NCBI GenBank assembly: GCA_003208695.1
Contig: QCVY01000043.1
Span: forward strand, 1 to 7,619
Direction of reading: 5' to 3'
Source of the DNA: Prochlorococcus sp. AG-686-P16
GTDB lineage: Bacteria > Cyanobacteriota > Cyanobacteriia > PCC-6307 > Cyanobiaceae
DNA length: 7,619 bases
The notes under the pieces are model-generated. The model did not search any database, was not told the origin of the DNA, and was given only the letters and a program-made list of their open reading frames with translations. Below, one piece after another: positions 5,627-7,619 of this stretch (the first letter of the stretch is position 1; every line of letters starts with the position of its first letter). The position numbers were made by a program, and so were the translations under genes.

Positions 5627-6031
5627 ATGAAAAGTTTCATGAAAAAATTTCCAAAGGCACTAAGAATCTTCAATGTATCTTGGATATCTCTTTTCTTTTT
5701 ATCAACATTCATTTTTGATTTTGATAATAGTATCCGTGGCAAAAGAAGAAGAGCTTGTGATCAATATATTGGAGAATCAATATCATTTACTGAGATGAAA
5801 GAATTATGGAAGCCTCAGAGAGAGGACTATTTAGAAGAAGATGGATTATCTAAAAGAAATTTTGAGGAGGATTATCAGAAATGGAAATCATGGGAGCGAT
5901 TATCAGATACTGTTTCTCATCCAAAAGTAGGCAAAAATATTTGTAATTACAATAGATACAATAGAGGAAGTAATTTACAAGCATTATTTACTATATTTGG
6001 GATTGCCTTTTTGCTATTCCTCTTTACCTGA
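5627..6031 (+). CDS. two-helix membrane protein with charged exterior loop, 134 aa
   Basis: I do not recognise the family. A basic N-terminus (KSFMKKFPK) precedes one hydrophobic helix at about 13-30. A long, highly charged middle region (about 31-117) has RGKRRRAC, an acidic EDYLEEDG stretch and several Trp residues. A second hydrophobic segment (about 119-133) runs to the C-terminus. Two cysteines, C44 and C106, bracket the charged loop and could pair if the loop is periplasmic. A second ATG at 5639 would remove only four residues; 5627 is preferred because the promoter-like element and the adjacent bases match those of the gene at 3804. The next gene follows after six bases. Its length and order (membrane protein, then exported paralogue) mirror 3804/4187, though I see no clear sequence similarity between the two membrane proteins. 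Confidence 0.72.
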   Translation: MKSFMKKFPKALRIFNVSWISLFFLSTFIFDFDNSIRGKRRRACDQYIGESISFTEMKELWKPQREDYLEEDGLSKRNFEEDYQKWKSWERLSDTVSHPKVGKNICNYNRYNRGSNLQALFTIFGIAFLLFLFT

Positions 6032-6037
6032 TCATTT

Positions 6038-6550
6038 ATGTATCTCAAGAATTTCCTTTTTGCACCAATTTTATTACTGTTCACCTCACAAGTAATTGCA
6101 AAGGAAACTTGTACATTTCAAAGTGAATTTTCTCCAAATGTCACGATAGAGGTAAGTACAAAACATCTTTCATTAGCAAGAGGTTTTGTAAAACATAAAG
6201 ATGAAAAAGTTCTTGTTTTTGAAACAGGTCAATCAAATGGTTTTGGTAATCAATATTTTTATATAAATGATTTTTACGGTGACATTGTACAGACTGATGT
6301 TGTAACTCTTGTAGGAGATCAATTAGGAGGTACTCCAAAATCTAAAAGAAAAAAAGGAGGTCAAGTCAAATTGTTTTTACCTCGTTTTGCAAGGGGATAC
6401 TATTATTCTCTTTCTTCAAAGGATGGAAAACCAGATGGACGATTTGAGGGTAGAACACAAAAAATGACTGATATATTGATTGCTGCTGAAGGGTTTTGGA
6501 TTCCATCAAAGGAATGCGAAAAATATGCTTATCATAGATTTCGGTTCTAA
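6038..6550 (+). CDS. exported protein, paralogue of the protein at 4187-4744
   Basis: This 170-residue protein has a standard signal peptide (LKN, hydrophobic core, cleavage after VIA at residue 21), so the mature chain starts KETCTFQSE. It aligns with the 185-residue product at 4187-4744 in NGFGNQYF (67-74), LVGDQLG (91-97), a Lys/Arg-rich patch (100-107), GYYYS (120-124) and ILIAAEGF (146-153). The cysteine pair is conserved too (C25, C160). The insertion seen in the other copy around residues 80-101 is missing, and the C-terminal tails differ. Divergence is large, so the duplication is old or the two copies arrived separately. No Shine-Dalgarno precedes the ATG; with six bases from the previous stop, coupled translation is likely. 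The stop lies 3 bp from the stop of the convergent gene at 6554-7534. The family is unknown to me. Confidence 0.75.
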   Translation: MYLKNFLFAPILLLFTSQVIAKETCTFQSEFSPNVTIEVSTKHLSLARGFVKHKDEKVLVFETGQSNGFGNQYFYINDFYGDIVQTDVVTLVGDQLGGTPKSKRKKGGQVKLFLPRFARGYYYSLSSKDGKPDGRFEGRTQKMTDILIAAEGFWIPSKECEKYAYHRFRF

Positions 6551-6553
6551 TAA

Positions 6554-7534
6554 TTAGATACTTGTATTGTCTTCAATTTTTATTGATGATTTATTATTTC
6601 TTACAATTACATAGGCTATGAAGCCAGAGAATATCTGCAAATATATCTTATAAGAATTCAACTCAAACAATAGTGGGCTTAGTAATAAAGCGACAGAAAG
6701 GAATATCCACATTGGATAAACAAATATTCTCCAGTCTTTATGCCTTACTGCATAAATAAGGCTAAAGAATAACGGAGAAGCTAAACCTACTAAAATTCCG
6801 ATAAGCCAAGGTTTACTATTTTTCTGTCTTTGCTGAAATGGCTTTAGAGTTTCCTTAGGAATTATTTTTATCTCAGTGGATGATCGAGAAAAGAGTTCCA
6901 TAGCAACAAATCCGTAAGAGGCTAATATTATTCCTCCTAAAGCAAGTGATCCTGCTGAAAAAAGTTTTGCCTGAATAAAACCTAATTCCATTCTGTTGAT
7001 ACGAAACCAAAAAGATAGATTTGCTCTGATAATATCCTTTAGCGTAAATATCCCAACTATGAATAGAAAGCTTCCAAAAGATCCTCCAAAACTTTTCAAT
7101 TTTCCTAAAACGGAATCGTTATTCTTTGATTTAGATGTTCTATTGATTTCTTGATTTTGGATAGAAGAATTATTATTTGTATCTAGGATCTCTTTTTCTT
7201 TCTTAGGTGATAATATTTCATTTTTGATCTCACCATAGAAGGAATCAAAAGCACTCATGAAGTCACATAACTCTAAAGTTTGATTTTGACTATAGAATTT
7301 TTCAAGTCTGAAAATTTCATTTTTTATTTTTACTTTTTCCTCTGTACTTTTTTCATCTTTCAAAAATAAGTCCAATACATTTTTAGTTCTTACAATAGCT
7401 TTCAAAATTTCAATATCTTTTTCACCTTCTTCGTTTGCTAAATTTTCTAAAAGTTCAAGTTTTTGTTTACTTGTCAGGCTTGATAAGCGAAGGACACTTT
7501 CTTTGAATTTGAGTCCAAGATTATACTTGCTCAT
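6554..7534 (-). CDS. 326-aa membrane protein with long helical N-terminal domain, unknown family
   Basis: The family is not recognised. Residues 1-115 are charged, Leu-rich and probably all-helical, with a Glu/Lys-dense part at about 55-80. A polar Asn/Ser/Lys linker follows at about 118-141, then five hydrophobic segments at about 150-165, 191-213, 242-262, 269-289 and 295-311, and a short polar tail. With no signal peptide, the N-terminal domain is probably cytoplasmic. Loops between the helices are basic (KPFQQRQKNSKPW, RHKDW). No catalytic motif stands out. It is convergent to the gene at 6038-6550 with only 3 bp between the two stop codons and no room for a hairpin, so the transcripts must overlap. 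Its own promoter region (7535-7619) contains an ATTAGT/ACTAAT dyad. Whether it belongs with the exported paralogues is not shown by the sequence. Confidence 0.75.
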   Translation of the reverse strand: MSKYNLGLKFKESVLRLSSLTSKQKLELLENLANEEGEKDIEILKAIVRTKNVLDLFLKDEKSTEEKVKIKNEIFRLEKFYSQNQTLELCDFMSAFDSFYGEIKNEILSPKKEKEILDTNNNSSIQNQEINRTSKSKNNDSVLGKLKSFGGSFGSFLFIVGIFTLKDIIRANLSFWFRINRMELGFIQAKLFSAGSLALGGIILASYGFVAMELFSRSSTEIKIIPKETLKPFQQRQKNSKPWLIGILVGLASPLFFSLIYAVRHKDWRIFVYPMWIFLSVALLLSPLLFELNSYKIYLQIFSGFIAYVIVRNNKSSIKIEDNTSI

Positions 7535-7580
7535 AACTTATAAACTTTTTTGTTTGGATCTACTTTAGTTCACAAATAAT

Positions 7581-7604
7581 ATTAGTAATCACTAATTACG
7601 TAAT
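7581..7604. repeat. overlapping small palindromes upstream of the 326-aa membrane protein gene
   Basis: ATTAGT (7581-7586) and ACTAAT (7591-7596) form a six-base dyad around AATC. They run into a perfect 10-bp palindrome, ATTACGTAAT (7595-7604). They lie about 50-70 bp upstream of the start at 7534, in operator or promoter range for the minus strand. AT-rich sequence makes chance palindromes common, so the regulatory reading is weak. Confidence 0.35.
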
Positions 7605-7619
7605 AAATAATATTTGAAT

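Noticed and set aside
6141..6338. Minus-strand open frame of 65 codons inside the exported paralogue
   Set aside because: It is antisense to a region conserved between the two paralogues, so conservation is explained by the plus-strand protein.
2274..7619. Second attachment site duplicating the tRNA-Ser 3' end
   Set aside because: I looked for another copy of the T-arm/acceptor sequence (GGGTTCGAATCCCACC) to the right of the tRNA and found none in the window.

Overview
The window is strongly AT-rich chromosomal DNA that looks like a marine picocyanobacterium, most likely a low-GC (high-light-type) Prochlorococcus. The grounds are a FutA/IdiA-type ferric-iron binding protein with the cyanobacterial Tyr/Arg ligand set, a divergent PiuC/YbiX-type Fe(II)/2-oxoglutarate hydroxylase beside it, a tRNA-Ser gene without encoded CCA, very short intergenic gaps and few Shine-Dalgarno sequences. 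The organism call rests on recognition, not on a search.

Region 1 (1-2160) is a core-like iron-acquisition block. A bidirectional hairpin terminator (7-34) closes a minus-strand pair: a 79-residue secreted two-cysteine protein (56-295) and the piuC-like hydroxylase (369-1034). The futA gene (1137-2159) is divergent from piuC. The 102-bp shared promoter region holds a perfect 18-bp palindrome and a weaker dyad.

Region 2 (2161-2773) is a tRNA-Ser(CGA) gene (2214-2298) followed by 475 bp with no gene. This spacer has an 11-bp inverted repeat just downstream of the tRNA. Further on it has five copies of a CATGGGGTA motif, with most neighbouring copies spaced 20-21 bp apart. A tRNA 3' end followed by phased direct repeats suggests the edge of an integrated element (integrase arm sites or iterons). 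No integrase and no second copy of the tRNA 3' end lies in the window.

Region 3 (2774-7534) is accessory in character. It starts with a stand-alone DUF4268-type protein with a nuclease-like N-terminal half. Next is a translationally coupled four-gene run (3804-5551) that alternates membrane and exported proteins. A second, shorter membrane/exported pair follows (5627-6550). The exported proteins at 4187 and 6038 are clear paralogues. The two runs begin with near-identical start regions (19 of 20 bases) and each has a TTG-TC / 16 bp / TAAAAT promoter that predicts leaderless mRNA. I cannot name these families. They read as a duplicated cell-envelope cassette. A convergent 326-residue membrane protein (6554-7534) abuts the second run, with 3 bp between the stop codons.

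Best candidates for something undescribed are the duplicated envelope cassette and the repeat array beside the tRNA.
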